A DNA stretch of 64,000 nucleotides from NORP233 sp050186825 (GTDB lineage Bacteria; Planctomycetota; J058): the NCBI GenBank assembly GCA_050186825.1, contig JBFWYD010000037.1:1-64000 (forward strand). The letters run 5' to 3'. Made by a program: the position numbers and the translations under genes. How positions within the stretch are numbered: the first letter of the stretch is position 1; each line of letters begins with the position of its first letter. Below the pieces are notes generated by a model. The model saw only the letters and a list, made by a program, of their open reading frames with translations, was not told where the DNA came from and did no database searches. Shown piece after piece: positions 1 to 7,890 of this stretch.

Positions 1-34
1 GACCCCGCTTGCCGGCCAAAGCAAGAGCGGGGTC
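1..34. terminator. Strong hairpin at window edge
   Basis: Bases 1-9 (GACCCCGCT) are perfectly complementary to 26-34. With a 2-base bulge the stem extends to about 12 bp around an 8-base loop. A short T-rich run (TCTCTTT) follows, so it could end a plus-strand transcript entering from outside the window, but the element may be cut by the window edge. Confidence 0.45.
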
Positions 35-124
35 GTCTCTTTACGTACGCGAACGGCTACGTGTCAGCCAAGGGCCGAAGGCCCGGCGAGTGGGCTGCGA
101 ATCTCGCCGAGCGAGGGCGCCGAC

Positions 125-215
125 AGGGGGCGATCTCCGCGATCTCTGCGATCTCTGCGCTGAGTACCAACGCTCCCGCAGGCCCTCGCGAACCCGGGTT
201 CGAAACCCGCTCCGC
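125..215. repeat. Dispersed TCTCTGCG repeat, copy A
   Basis: The core is GGGGCGATCTCCGCG followed after one base by TCTCTGCGATCTCTGCGCTG. A second copy lies at about 3456-3545 inside the AddB-like gene; about 50 of the first 58 bases agree, with weaker similarity continuing to the shared ACCCGCTC. The hexamer array next to it (228-262) is matched by hexamer-like sequence beside copy B, so the two modules travel together. Confidence 0.7.
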
Positions 216-227
216 CTGCGAGTCTCC

Positions 228-262
228 GGACTCGGACTCGGACTCGGACTCGGACTCGGACT
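228..262. repeat. GGACTC hexanucleotide array
   Basis: About six tandem copies of GGACTC. The same hexamer class recurs at 4729-4978 and 20871-20910, and in degenerate form at 3380-3425. Period 6 gives dipeptide repeats in every frame, so apparent ORFs over it should not be trusted. Confidence 0.85.
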
Positions 263-329
263 CGAGCCAGGATTCGGTCACGGAGTCAGATCCCGGTCCA
301 CGCCCGCCAGGCGCGCCCTCGCTGGTCCT

Positions 330-372
330 GGCGCTCTCTGCGCCTCTGCGCCTCTGCGTTTCAAGAAAGAAG
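330..372. repeat. CTCTGCGCC-type dispersed repeat
   Basis: Three imperfect 9-10 base units (CTCTGCGCCTCTGCG...) end in TTTCAAGAAAGAAGG. On translation it gives SAPLRLCVSRK, or ETQRRRGAE on the other strand. Such peptides are a familiar signature of intergenic repeats in many environmental bacterial genomes and not of a protein. Confidence 0.6.
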
Positions 373-466
373 GACGCGCGACCAGCCTGCGCCCGTACTG
401 AGCTGTCGCAGGTCCTCACGAATCCGGACTCGCAACCGCTCCGGCTGCCGGACTCGGACCTCGACC

Positions 467-3400
467 TCAGCTCGCGCGCGGCCCCGCGGGCAGGAAGGCC
501 TCGGGTGGGAGCACCGGCAGCGGCCGGCCGCGCCGCGCGACGCGGCGGCGGTCCGAGAGCTCGAGGCGGCACACGTCGCGGGCGTCGCAGCGGTCGCAGT
601 CGCCGACGTCGCTCGGGAGCGGCTCGATCAGGCCCTGGGCGATCCCGGCCACGATTCGGCGCACGTGCTCCTCGGCGCGCTCGAGGGTGCGCCGGAGCGG
701 CACCTTGTGCAGCTTGACCCGGCGCTCGTCCATGCCGTGCTCCCAGGACGCGCCGACCGCGGGCTCGACGATCCCGGTCCGGCGCCGGGTGCCGAGGGCG
801 GCGAAGGCGGCGCCGAGCGGCTCGACGCCGAACACGCGCTCGAGCGCGAGCAGGTAGAGCGGCACCTGCAGCCGCGCGCCCTGGTGCATGGCGCTCAGGT
901 AGGCGCTGTCCACCTCGCGGCCGCCGAGCTTGTAGTCGGTGACGAAGCCGCGCGGCCTGCGCGGCGGAGCGGCCGGGGCGGGCGGCGCTTCGGACTCGGG
1001 CGACGGTCCCAGGTCTCGTGCGGCCGCGGAGGCCTGCGCCTCGCGCGTCTGCTCGGCCGCGGAGCCCTGCGCTGTGTGCGACTGCTCGGCCGCGGAGGCC
1101 TGCGCCTCGCGCGTCCGCTCGGCCGCGGAGCCCTGCGCTGTGTGCGCCTGCTCGGCCGCGGAGGCCTGCGCCTCGCGCGTCCGCTCTGCCGCGGAGGCCT
1201 GCGCCTCGCGCGTCCGCTCGGCCGCGGAGGCCTGCGCTTCGTGCGGTCGCTCGGCCGCGGAGACCTGCGCTTCGCGCGGTCCCTCGGGCGCGGCGCTCTC
1301 TGGCGTCGGACCGCTCGGGGGCGCCGTCTTCGTCGTCGTCGAGCCGGCGGGCGACGCTCGCTCCGAGGGGCTGCTCGGCCGCCGAGTGACGTCGGCCTGC
1401 ACCAGGTCGATGCGGTCGATCTGGCCGCGGAGTCGGATCTGGCCGCCCAGCTCGGGGGCGTCGATCACCAGGGGGCCGGCCTCGGTCTCGGGGCCGAAGG
1501 GGAGCTCGAAGCCCCAGGGCTCGAGGCTCGTGCGCGCGCGGAAGCTCGGGTCGTCCTCGTGCACGAAGGCGAGCAGGGCGGCCAGGGCCTGGCGGCGGAA
1601 GGCGTCCTCGTCCATGCCCACGTCGAGCTGGCGGACCATCTTCTGGAACTCGCGCTCGAAGGCGGCGATCGGCTCCTCGCCCTCGGCGTAGACCCGCTCG
1701 AGCGCGCCGTGCACCACCCGGCCTTGGCGGAGCGCGTCCAGGCCGCGGCTGGCGAGGTCGTCCACCGGGCGCGCGCCGAGCTGGTAGCGCACGAAGTGGC
1801 GGAAGGGGCAGGTGGCGAAGGCCTCGAGCTCCGACGCGGAGTAGACCGAGCTCAGGGCCCGCGCGCGCAGCGCGGCGGGGGACGCCAGCTCGCGGCGGGC
1901 GCGCGGGCGCTGGAGCGCCAGGGCGGCGCGCGCGCGCTCGAGGGGGTCGACCAGCAGCTCCTCGAAGAGCGCCGCGGCCAGGCGCACGCGCTCGGCCTCG
2001 CGTCCGTCGGGGCGCGCCACGGCCGCCACGCGGCGGTAGGCGAAGCGGCGAAGGGCGGGCGTGGTCAAGAGCAGCTCCGGCTCGTCGCTGACCAGGTCGC
2101 CCGGGGTGCGCTCGACGCGGAGCGCGGGCAGGTCCTCGGGCGCGAACAGGGCCTCGACGTCGGAGAGGAAGCGCGAGGGCGAGCGCGGCGTGCCGCTGGC
2201 CGTGAACCCGGGGTAGAGCAGCCACAGGGCGCGGCGGGCGCGCGTGGCGGCCGCGTAGAACAGGAAGCGCTCCTCGGCCGCTCGCTCGGCCGCGACGGGC
2301 AGGCGCAGCGCCAGCCCGCCGCGCGCCAGGGCGCGCCCCGAGAGCGCGCGGCGCGTGGCCTCGGGCAGGAAGGCGTCCTCGCCCTCTGGGCGAGGGAACT
2401 CGCGCTCGACCAGGCCGAGCACGAACACCGCGTCCGCCTCCCAGGCGCGGGCCTCGCGCACGTCGACCGCGTGCAGCACGTCGCGGCGGCGGTCGGTCGG
2501 CTCGTAGCGGGCGGCGTTCACCTCCTCCTCGACGCGGGCCACGAAGACCTCGGCCAGGGAGGCGTGGTCTCCGGCGCCTGCGGCGGCGCGCGGGGCCTCC
2601 GCCTCGTGGGGCAGGGGGAGCTCGGCGGGCGCGCGCTCGGGGAGCGGCGCCGCGAGCCGCTCGAGGTCCGCGAGCAGCGCCAGGAGCTGCCGGCGCGCGG
2701 CGGCCTCGTCGGCGGCGTGCAGGACCGCCCCCAGGTCGGGGCGCGGGCCGAGCAGGGCCAGCGCGGTCGGGCGCACCAGCTCGTCCAGCGCGCGCCGAGC
2801 CACGGCGGCCCCTTCGCGCGTGGTCGGGCGCGCGCGCAGCAGCGCGTCCAGCTCGCCCTCGCGGAAGGCGTCCTCCTCGGCGCGGTCGCGCGCCTCGCGC
2901 AGGGCGTCGCTGAGCTCGTGACCGAGCGCGTGGCAGCGCTCGAGCAGGGCGCCCGCGGGCCCGCCCAGCTCGCGCGCCAGGCGCAGCCAGAGCTCGGGCG
3001 CGCCCGTCGCCGGCAGGCCCTGGCGCCGCGCCGCGCGCGAGAGCCGGTCGGCCTCGTCGGGGTGCAGCCCGAAGGCGGGGCAGGCCGCGGCCACGAGCAG
3101 GGGCGCGAGCTCGAAGCTCGCGGCCGCGCGCAGGAAGCAGAGGGCGCCCTGGACCAGGGGAGAGCGCGAGAGGGGCAGCGGCCCGCGCACGCGCACGGGC
3201 ACGCCCAGCTCGCGGCCGACGCGCTCGAGGGGCGCGCGGTAGCGCATGACGTCCGGGACGATGATCAGCGCCTGGTTCCAGCGGCGGCAGGGCTCGGCTT
3301 GGACCCAGGCGCGCGCGCGGGCGAGGGCGTACTCGACCTCGTCCTCGCGGGAGGCGGCGCGCACGAGGCACAGGCCCGTGGAGGTGGGGTCGGAGGCCGA

Positions 3401-4420
3401 GGCCGAGTCCGAGGTCGAGGCCGGAGTCGCTTCGCAATCTCCCCTGCGCTCACACGGGGCGATCTCCGCGCTCTCTGCGATCTCTGCGCTGATATCCAAC
3501 GCTTCCGCGGAACCTGTCGAGTTGGGACTCGCGACCCGCTCTGCTGGCGAGGCCGGAGGAGCGAACAAGCGGTCGGCGATCCGCCGCAGGGCCGGCGGGC
3601 GCGGATCCTCGGGCGCGGCTGCTCGGCCTTCGGCCTCGAAGCCCGCCTCGAGCAACGCCGCGCGCGTCAGGTCGGTCCACTCGAAGGCGGTCGTGGTCTG
3701 GCCCTCGTCGCGCGTCGGCCAGGTGACGCGGAGGTCGGGGACGCGCGCCGCGAGGACGCGAAGGAGCTCGACCTGGCGCGGGGAGAGGTCGCTGTAGCCG
3801 TCGAGCAGGAGCAGCGCGGGGAGCACGCGGGGGTAGACCGCGTCGGGGCCCTCGCCCCAGCCCTTGAGCGCGAGGGTCGCGCGATGGAGGAGGTCGGGCT
3901 CGGTGGCGAGCACGGGCGCCGTGCGGCGCCGCTTGCCGCCGGCCAGGCGCTCGCGATAGCCACGGTAGGCCGCGTGCAGGCGGGTCGCGCGGCTGGGGTC
4001 GAGGCGGGCGCGGCGCAGGGCGCGCTCGAGCTCGCGCTCGCTCAGGCCGTTCTGCTCGAGCTCCGCGAACACACCGAGCAGGCCGCGGCGGAAGCCGCGG
4101 AAGCGCAGCGCCAGGCCGGCGTCCTCGCCGGGGAGCTCGGCCAGGGCCTGGGCCAGGTAGACGTCGCGCTCGCGCGGGGTGGCCAGGGGCGGGGCCTTGG
4201 CGCCCAGGATCCGGCGGGCGAGGCCCGGGAGGCTCGTGACCGCGCGCGGGTCGCAGGCGCCGAGGCGGCGGGCCAGCTCGTTGCGGGCGTGCTCGCGGGC
4301 GGCGCGGGTGGGCAGGACGAGGGCGAAGGCGGTCCCCGCGCGCGCCGCTTCCTCGGCGGCGGCGAGCACGGTGAAGGTCGAGCCGGGCCCCACCGGGCCC
4401 TCGATCAGGCGCGCAGCCAT
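467..4420 (-). CDS. AddB-like helicase-fold/PD-(D/E)XK nuclease
   Basis: A 1317-residue protein resembling the AddB/RexB subunit of recombination nucleases, which process double-strand breaks with a helicase partner. The N-terminal P-loop is degenerate (GPVGPGST, residues 8-15, no lysine), as expected for an inactive helicase fold. The C-terminal nuclease shows the DYK motif (TDYK, 1161-1164). Four cysteines fit the AddB iron-sulphur cluster: Cys871 (FATCPF) and the C-x2-C-x5-C of Cys1275/1278/1284. Two repeat-derived inserts interrupt it: about residues 290-350, and an eight-copy 11-residue repeat at about 1046-1135, between the RIDRID strand and DYK. I start at ATG 4420, just before the P-loop; an upstream in-frame extension is low complexity. 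No AddA partner is in the window; it could lie to the left. Confidence 0.8.
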   Translation of the reverse strand: MAARLIEGPVGPGSTFTVLAAAEEAARAGTAFALVLPTRAAREHARNELARRLGACDPRAVTSLPGLARRILGAKAPPLATPRERDVYLAQALAELPGEDAGLALRFRGFRRGLLGVFAELEQNGLSERELERALRRARLDPSRATRLHAAYRGYRERLAGGKRRRTAPVLATEPDLLHRATLALKGWGEGPDAVYPRVLPALLLLDGYSDLSPRQVELLRVLAARVPDLRVTWPTRDEGQTTTAFEWTDLTRAALLEAGFEAEGRAAAPEDPRPPALRRIADRLFAPPASPAERVASPNSTGSAEALDISAEIAESAEIAPCERRGDCEATPASTSDSASASDPTSTGLCLVRAASREDEVEYALARARAWVQAEPCRRWNQALIIVPDVMRYRAPLERVGRELGVPVRVRGPLPLSRSPLVQGALCFLRAAASFELAPLLVAAACPAFGLHPDEADRLSRAARRQGLPATGAPELWLRLARELGGPAGALLERCHALGHELSDALREARDRAEEDAFREGELDALLRARPTTREGAAVARRALDELVRPTALALLGPRPDLGAVLHAADEAAARRQLLALLADLERLAAPLPERAPAELPLPHEAEAPRAAAGAGDHASLAEVFVARVEEEVNAARYEPTDRRRDVLHAVDVREARAWEADAVFVLGLVEREFPRPEGEDAFLPEATRRALSGRALARGGLALRLPVAAERAAEERFLFYAAATRARRALWLLYPGFTASGTPRSPSRFLSDVEALFAPEDLPALRVERTPGDLVSDEPELLLTTPALRRFAYRRVAAVARPDGREAERVRLAAALFEELLVDPLERARAALALQRPRARRELASPAALRARALSSVYSASELEAFATCPFRHFVRYQLGARPVDDLASRGLDALRQGRVVHGALERVYAEGEEPIAAFEREFQKMVRQLDVGMDEDAFRRQALAALLAFVHEDDPSFRARTSLEPWGFELPFGPETEAGPLVIDAPELGGQIRLRGQIDRIDLVQADVTRRPSSPSERASPAGSTTTKTAPPSGPTPESAAPEGPREAQVSAAERPHEAQASAAERTREAQASAAERTREAQASAAEQAHTAQGSAAERTREAQASAAEQSHTAQGSAAEQTREAQASAAARDLGPSPESEAPPAPAAPPRRPRGFVTDYKLGGREVDSAYLSAMHQGARLQVPLYLLALERVFGVEPLGAAFAALGTRRRTGIVEPAVGASWEHGMDERRVKLHKVPLRRTLERAEEHVRRIVAGIAQGLIEPLPSDVGDCDRCDARDVCRLELSDRRRVARRGRPLPVLPPEAFLPAGPRAS
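1018..1281 (-). repeat. 33-bp in-frame tandem repeat in nuclease gene
   Basis: About eight 33-bp units encode REAQASAAERT-type 11-mers (variants HTAQGSAAEQ). They are inserted in frame within the nuclease domain of the AddB-like protein, before the catalytic DYK. The peptide is Ala/Glu/Gln-rich and probably helical or disordered. Near-identical DNA units indicate recent expansion. Confidence 0.85.
3375..3560. repeat. Dispersed repeat copy B within coding sequence
   Basis: This carries the same TCTCTGCGATCTCTGCGCTG core as copy A, plus adjacent degenerate GAGGCC/GAGTCC hexamers at 3380-3425. It sits inside the AddB-like reading frame and is translated as a Ser/Ala/Glu-rich linker (ISAEIAESAEIAP) before the next conserved segment, so the insertion keeps the frame open. 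Confidence 0.7.
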
Positions 4421-4596
4421 CCTGGCTCCATCGCGGGCGACCCTACTCGGGGCCTCCGACAGGCCGGCGGCCGCGAGAGGCTCTGGAATCGAGGCGAGGG
4501 GAGGGCTTGGGGAACCCGTGGGGAGAACGAAAGGAGAACACCCGCGCCGCGGAGGTCGGCGGCCGCGAGGGATCGCCGCCCCAACCACCCTCCCAA

Positions 4597-4610
4597 TGGG
4601 TACGTACCCA
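4597..4610. promoter_or_regulatory. 14-bp palindrome upstream of AddB-like gene
   Basis: TGGGTACGTACCCA is perfectly self-complementary and is flanked by imperfectly pairing CCACCC and GGGGTGG. It lies 177 bases upstream of the chosen AddB start. It could be an operator or a cruciform; no binding protein can be named. Confidence 0.35.
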
Positions 4611-4728
4611 GGGGTGGGGGGCGGGTGGGTGGGAGCGCAGGATCCTGGCCGCTCGTAACCCTCGCCAGGGCGCTAGGGCGTGCAGGCGTCGTGCGCCAAG
4701 CGCACGCTTCCCTTCCCGAGATTGGGGC

Positions 4729-4978
4729 TCGGCTTCGGAATCGGCCTCGGACTCGGACCTCGCACTCGGATTCGGACTCGGATTCGGACTCGGGCACGGG
4801 CACGGGCACGGGCACGGGCACGGGCACGGGCACGGGCACGGGCACGGGCACGGGCACGGGCACGGGCACGGGCACGGGCACGGACTCGGATTCGGACTCG
4901 GGCACGGGCACGGGCACGGGCACGGGCACGGGCTCGGTCCCGGACTCGGTCTCGGGCTCGGACCCGGCTCGGACTCCC
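4729..4978. repeat. Long GGGCAC/GGACTC hexanucleotide array
   Basis: Two blocks of CGGGCA (about 4791-4881 and 4900-4932) are separated and flanked by CGGACT/CGGATT hexamers. About 15 near-perfect copies lie in the first block. It encodes Gly-Thr or Val-Pro/Glu-Ser dipeptides in its open frames. It lies 50 bases before the GGDEF gene, so length change could alter that gene's promoter spacing. Confidence 0.9.
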
Positions 4979-4983
4979 ATGAT

Positions 4984-4999
4984 CTCCGTCATGACGGAG
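4984..4999. promoter_or_regulatory. 16-bp perfect palindrome before GGDEF gene
   Basis: CTCCGTCATGACGGAG is fully self-complementary and ends 32 bases upstream of the GTG start at 5032. Its position suits an operator for the downstream gene. That gene's own C-terminus looks like a ribbon-helix-helix domain, so autoregulation is a possible but untested idea. Confidence 0.45.
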
Positions 5000-5031
5000 G
5001 GATTCGGTAGGGTGCTCGCCCGAGGGGGCTC

Positions 5032-5757
5032 GTGCCGGCGAAGAAGGCGACGACCAGGGACAAGCGGCGGAGCGGGCGAGCGAAGGCGACGGGGCCGGAT
5101 CCCGAGCGGTGTCCCCTCACGGGGGTGCTGCGGGCGGAGGTCTGGCGCGCCCGGCTGGACGAGGCGATCGCGGCGGCGCTCGTGGGTGGGCGCGCGCTGG
5201 CGGTGGCGCTCGTGGACGTGGACGGCTTCGCGCGCCACCAGGACGAGCTCGAGACCGACCGCGCCGACGCGTTGCTCGAGGCCCTGGCCGGCCGGCTGGG
5301 CCAGGCCCTGCCCGCGCGCACGCTGGGGCGCCTGGGGGGGGACCTGTTCGCGGTGATCCTCTCCGACACCGAGGTCGAGGAGGCCATGACCGAGCTGGGT
5401 GAGGCGCGCCAGCAGGTGCTCAAGACCAGCTTCAAGGTCGGGCGCGGCGTGCGTCGGCGCGAGGTGCGGCCCACCCTCTCGGTGGGGCTGGCCGGGCTGC
5501 GCCGCGACGGGCGCTCGGCGCCCGAGGTGATCGAGCGGGCGGAGTCGGCCCTGTTCCGCGCCAAGACGCTGGGCGGCGACCGGCTGGCGCTGCCCAGCAG
5601 CGAGCGAATGACGCTCAAGTCGAGCTACTATCCCCAGGAGACGCTGGACCGCCTCAAGCAGCTCGCCGCCCGCCAGGGGGTCAAGGAGGCGGTCCTGCTG
5701 CGCGAGGCGCTCGGCGACCTCCTGCTGAAGTACAAGGGACAGAGGCCCCAGGCCTGA
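5032..5757 (+). CDS. Degenerate GGDEF protein with RHH-like tail
   Basis: A 241-residue protein with a GGDEF (diguanylate cyclase) fold at about residues 25-190. The signature reads GGDLF (102-106); loss of the second acidic residue predicts little or no cyclase activity, although such domains can still bind nucleotide. The last ~45 residues (LKSSYYPQETLDRLKQL onward) resemble a ribbon-helix-helix/CopG DNA-binding or dimerisation unit. The N-terminus is basic, with no signal peptide or membrane segment. GTG start at 5032 with a GAGGGGG ribosome site 3 bases upstream. Ten bases separate it from the next gene. The RHH assignment is an inference from pattern only. Confidence 0.7.
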   Translation: MPAKKATTRDKRRSGRAKATGPDPERCPLTGVLRAEVWRARLDEAIAAALVGGRALAVALVDVDGFARHQDELETDRADALLEALAGRLGQALPARTLGRLGGDLFAVILSDTEVEEAMTELGEARQQVLKTSFKVGRGVRRREVRPTLSVGLAGLRRDGRSAPEVIERAESALFRAKTLGGDRLALPSSERMTLKSSYYPQETLDRLKQLAARQGVKEAVLLREALGDLLLKYKGQRPQA

Positions 5758-5767
5758 GAGGTGGTCC

Positions 5768-6154
5768 GTGCAGCAACCGAGCTACTTCAACCTCTTCGAC
5801 CAGATCTGCCGCAGCAACGGCTGGGTGCTGGGCTCTGACCGCGGCGAGATGGTGCTCGGCGTGCCGCAGTCCGACGGCACGCAGATGAGCGTCGTGGTCA
5901 ACGAGTTCCAGGACGCCACCGGGCAGCTCGCGCTCCGGCTGTGGTCGCCCGTGGCCCCGGCGGACAAGGTGCCCGCGGACCAGGCGCTGAGCGTGAACTC
6001 GCAGCTCCCGCACGGCTGCCTGGCGAACAAGGACGGGCAGGTCGTGGTCACGGCCACGCGCATCCTCGGCTACACCAGCCAGGCCGACCTCACGAGCCTG
6101 ATCCAGAACCTCACCTTCTACGCACACTTCTACTCGAAGCACTTCGCGGCCTGA
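5768..6154 (+). CDS. Small protein of unknown function, YbjN-like at most
   Basis: 128 residues, acidic, no signal peptide. The alternation of strand and helix (GEMVLGVPQ, TQMSVVVNEF, LALRLWSPV) and the final long helix loosely resemble the YbjN/type III chaperone-like fold, but no signature motif is present and I do not assign a function. GTG start at 5768 with GAGAGGTGG upstream. It follows the GGDEF gene after 10 bases, so the two are probably cotranscribed. Confidence 0.6.
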   Translation: MQQPSYFNLFDQICRSNGWVLGSDRGEMVLGVPQSDGTQMSVVVNEFQDATGQLALRLWSPVAPADKVPADQALSVNSQLPHGCLANKDGQVVVTATRILGYTSQADLTSLIQNLTFYAHFYSKHFAA

Positions 6155-6255
6155 GGGCCCGCAGGCATGACCTGGCTCGCGCCCCTGCGAGAGACGCCCC
6201 AGCCCCATGAGGAGTGGTCGAGCGAGTCGGGTCGTGCCGAGGACGCTCTCTCAGC

Positions 6256-7410
6256 ATGATCCCGGCAGGCGTGCTCGACCTCGTGATCCTCGGCCTGGGC
6301 GGGGTGGGGAGCGCCGCCGCCTTCGCGGCGTCCGACCGCGGCCTGCGCGTCACGGGGGTCGACCGCTTCCACCCGCCGCACGACCGAGGCAGCACGCACG
6401 GCGACACGCGGCTGATCCGGCTGACCTACTTCGAGGGCGCCGACTACGTCCCGCTGCTGCGCCGCAGCTACGCGCTCTGGGAGGAGCTGCAGCGCGAGGC
6501 GGGCGAGGAGCTCTACGTCGAGTGCGGCCTGCTCGAGGCCGGGCCGCGCGGGGGCGCGCTGCTCTCGAGCCTCGACGCGGTCAGCCAGGCCGAGGGGCTC
6601 GCGCTCGAGGCCCTCGACGCAGCCGCGGTCGCCGCGCGCTTCCCCGGCTTCTGGCTCCCGCCCGGGTGCGATGCGCGCTTCGAGGCCCGCGCCGGCTTCC
6701 TGCGCGTCGAGCGCTGCGTGACCGCCCACCTGCGCCTCGCGAATTGGCGCGGCGTCGAGCTGCGCGGCGGGACCCGCGCGCTGGGCTGGACGCGGCGCGG
6801 CCCCGACCACGTGGAGGTCGAGCTCGAGGGGGGCGAGCGGCTCGCGACCCGGCGGCTGGTCGTGTGCGCCGGGCCCTGGGCGCAGGACCTGCTCGCGGAC
6901 CTGGGCGTCCCCCTGCGCGTCGCGCGGCAGCCGCTGCTGTGGTTCGCGTCCGACCCCGTCCACTCGCTCGAGGCCGGCGCGCCCGGCTTCCTGTTCGAGA
7001 CCGCCGGGGGCGGCGCCTACTACGGCTTCCCGGCCGAGGGCGGCGCGCTCAAGGTCGCGCGCCACGGCGCGGGCGAGCTGGTGAGCGACCCACTCACCGT
7101 CGACCGCGCGACGCGCGCCGCGGACGAGCTCGACGTGCGCGGCTTCCTGGACGTCCACCTGCCCGCGCTGCGCGGTCGTCCGCTGGTCCGCCACGCGGTG
7201 TGCATGTACACCAACTCGCCCGACGAGCACTTCCTGGTCGACCGCCTGCCCGGCGCGCCCGAGGTCGTGTTCGCGGCCGGGCTCAGCGGCCACGGCTACA
7301 AGATGGCGAGCGCCCTCGGCGAGGCCCTGGTCGCGCTCGCCCTCGACGAGCCGACGCCCACGCCGCTCGGCTTCCTGGGGCTGAGCCGCTTCGCGGGCCG
7401 AGCCGGGTAG
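6256..7410 (+). CDS. Sarcosine oxidase/N-methyltryptophan oxidase-like flavoprotein
   Basis: A 384-residue FAD-dependent amine oxidase of the monomeric sarcosine oxidase/SolA family, which oxidises N-methylated amino acids to the amine, formaldehyde and hydrogen peroxide. The N-terminal dinucleotide fold reads GLGGVGSAAA, followed by the family motif STHGDTRLIR. Cys316 in CMYTNSPDEH matches the cysteine that covalently holds FAD in this family, and GLSGHGYKMA near the end is also typical. Start chosen at ATG 6256 because it directly precedes the FAD-binding strand; the longer frame adds a basic tail without conservation. The exact substrate cannot be told. The next gene begins 23 bases downstream. 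Confidence 0.88.
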   Translation: MIPAGVLDLVILGLGGVGSAAAFAASDRGLRVTGVDRFHPPHDRGSTHGDTRLIRLTYFEGADYVPLLRRSYALWEELQREAGEELYVECGLLEAGPRGGALLSSLDAVSQAEGLALEALDAAAVAARFPGFWLPPGCDARFEARAGFLRVERCVTAHLRLANWRGVELRGGTRALGWTRRGPDHVEVELEGGERLATRRLVVCAGPWAQDLLADLGVPLRVARQPLLWFASDPVHSLEAGAPGFLFETAGGGAYYGFPAEGGALKVARHGAGELVSDPLTVDRATRAADELDVRGFLDVHLPALRGRPLVRHAVCMYTNSPDEHFLVDRLPGAPEVVFAAGLSGHGYKMASALGEALVALALDEPTPTPLGFLGLSRFAGRAG

Positions 7411-7433
7411 GATCCGCCCTCTCGAAGGAGGGG

Positions 7434-7601
7434 ATGAAGGTCGAGGAGGTGGAGACGGTCGGCTACGACGTCACCGAGACCACCGACTACGGCCTCCCGC
7501 GCCGCGAGGCGTGGGACGAGGTCGATCGCATCCAGGACTTCGCGCAGCGGGTCAAGGAGGCGATCAACCAGGCCAACAAGATCGAGCTCGTCGAGCTCTA
7601 G
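7434..7601 (+). CDS. 55-residue acidic small protein, unknown
   Basis: A short ORF with an AAGGAGG ribosome-binding sequence immediately upstream of ATG 7434, 23 bases after the flavoprotein stop. It ends at TAG 7599-7601. The product is acidic (MKVEEVETVG start), with a predicted amphipathic helix in its second half (DFAQRVKEAINQANKIEL). No cysteine, no signal peptide, no recognisable family. The strong ribosome site and distance to the preceding gene suggest it is translated, perhaps as a partner or regulator of the oxidase. Confidence 0.6.
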   Translation: MKVEEVETVGYDVTETTDYGLPRREAWDEVDRIQDFAQRVKEAINQANKIELVEL

Positions 7602-7890
7602 CCACACACTGGGGCGGCGGCCTGCCAAAGGCTTGTCCGTAACTCGTCAACGCGTCCAAGGCACTGCGCAAGCGGTCTACCACGAGGTGAGCGATCTCGT
7701 CTGGCGTAAGCAGCACCCCGCACGTAGCAAGCGGCACTGCGTACTCCGCAAGAGGCACTCACACGAAAGGGGTCACAAACCACCCCGGACGGGCCGCCGC
7801 CCCTTCCCTCTCTCTGTTCGCCGCTCGGAGCCGAGGGCGCGCCTGCGCGTGCGAGGGACTGGGGCCTCGCCGCGGCGCCAGGCGCAGCGC
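7602..7890. other. Convergent intergenic region
   Basis: 289 bases between converging genes, visibly less GC-rich than its surroundings. It contains three imperfect units of about 20 bases around GCAAGCGGCACT / GCAAGAGGCACT (7710-7765). No good terminator with a U-tract is seen. A minus-strand frame of 64 codons crosses it but lacks a ribosome site and looks accidental. Confidence 0.4.

Larger units (their letters stand above)
35..466. other. Gene-free repeat-rich stretch
   Basis: I see no convincing gene here. The reading frames that cross it have compositions expected of simple repeats (Ser-Asp, Leu-Gly). It carries a dispersed TCTCTGCG repeat (about 125-215), a GGACTC hexamer array (about 228-262) and a second repeat of the CTCTGCGCC type (about 330-372). 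It lies beyond the 3' end of the AddB-like gene. Confidence 0.6.
4421..5031. other. Divergent intergenic region with palindromes and hexamers
   Basis: 611 bases between the AddB-like gene (minus) and the GGDEF gene (plus). It holds a 14-bp palindrome (4597-4610), a long hexanucleotide array (4729-4978) and a 16-bp palindrome (4984-4999). No protein-coding signal beyond dipeptide repeats is apparent. Promoters for both flanking genes should lie here, but I see no clear -35/-10 pair. Confidence 0.6.

Noticed and set aside
193..210. tRNA T-arm-like sequence GGGTTCGAAACCC
   Set aside because: No acceptor, D or anticodon arms can be built around it, and the matching copy at about 3520 has lost the stem, so it is part of a dispersed repeat.
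4405..5238. Protein with Val-Pro and Glu-Ser dipeptide repeats
   Set aside because: It is the translation of the hexanucleotide array; all frames stay open there.
665..5356. Very long plus-strand open frame antisense to the AddB-like gene
   Set aside because: It is a high-GC shadow frame: low-complexity Arg/Gly/Ala composition and no recognisable motif, while the minus strand has clear nuclease motifs.
7564..7758. 64-codon minus-strand ORF in the convergent gap
   Set aside because: No ribosome site, overlaps the small acidic gene, and the sequence follows an imperfect repeat.
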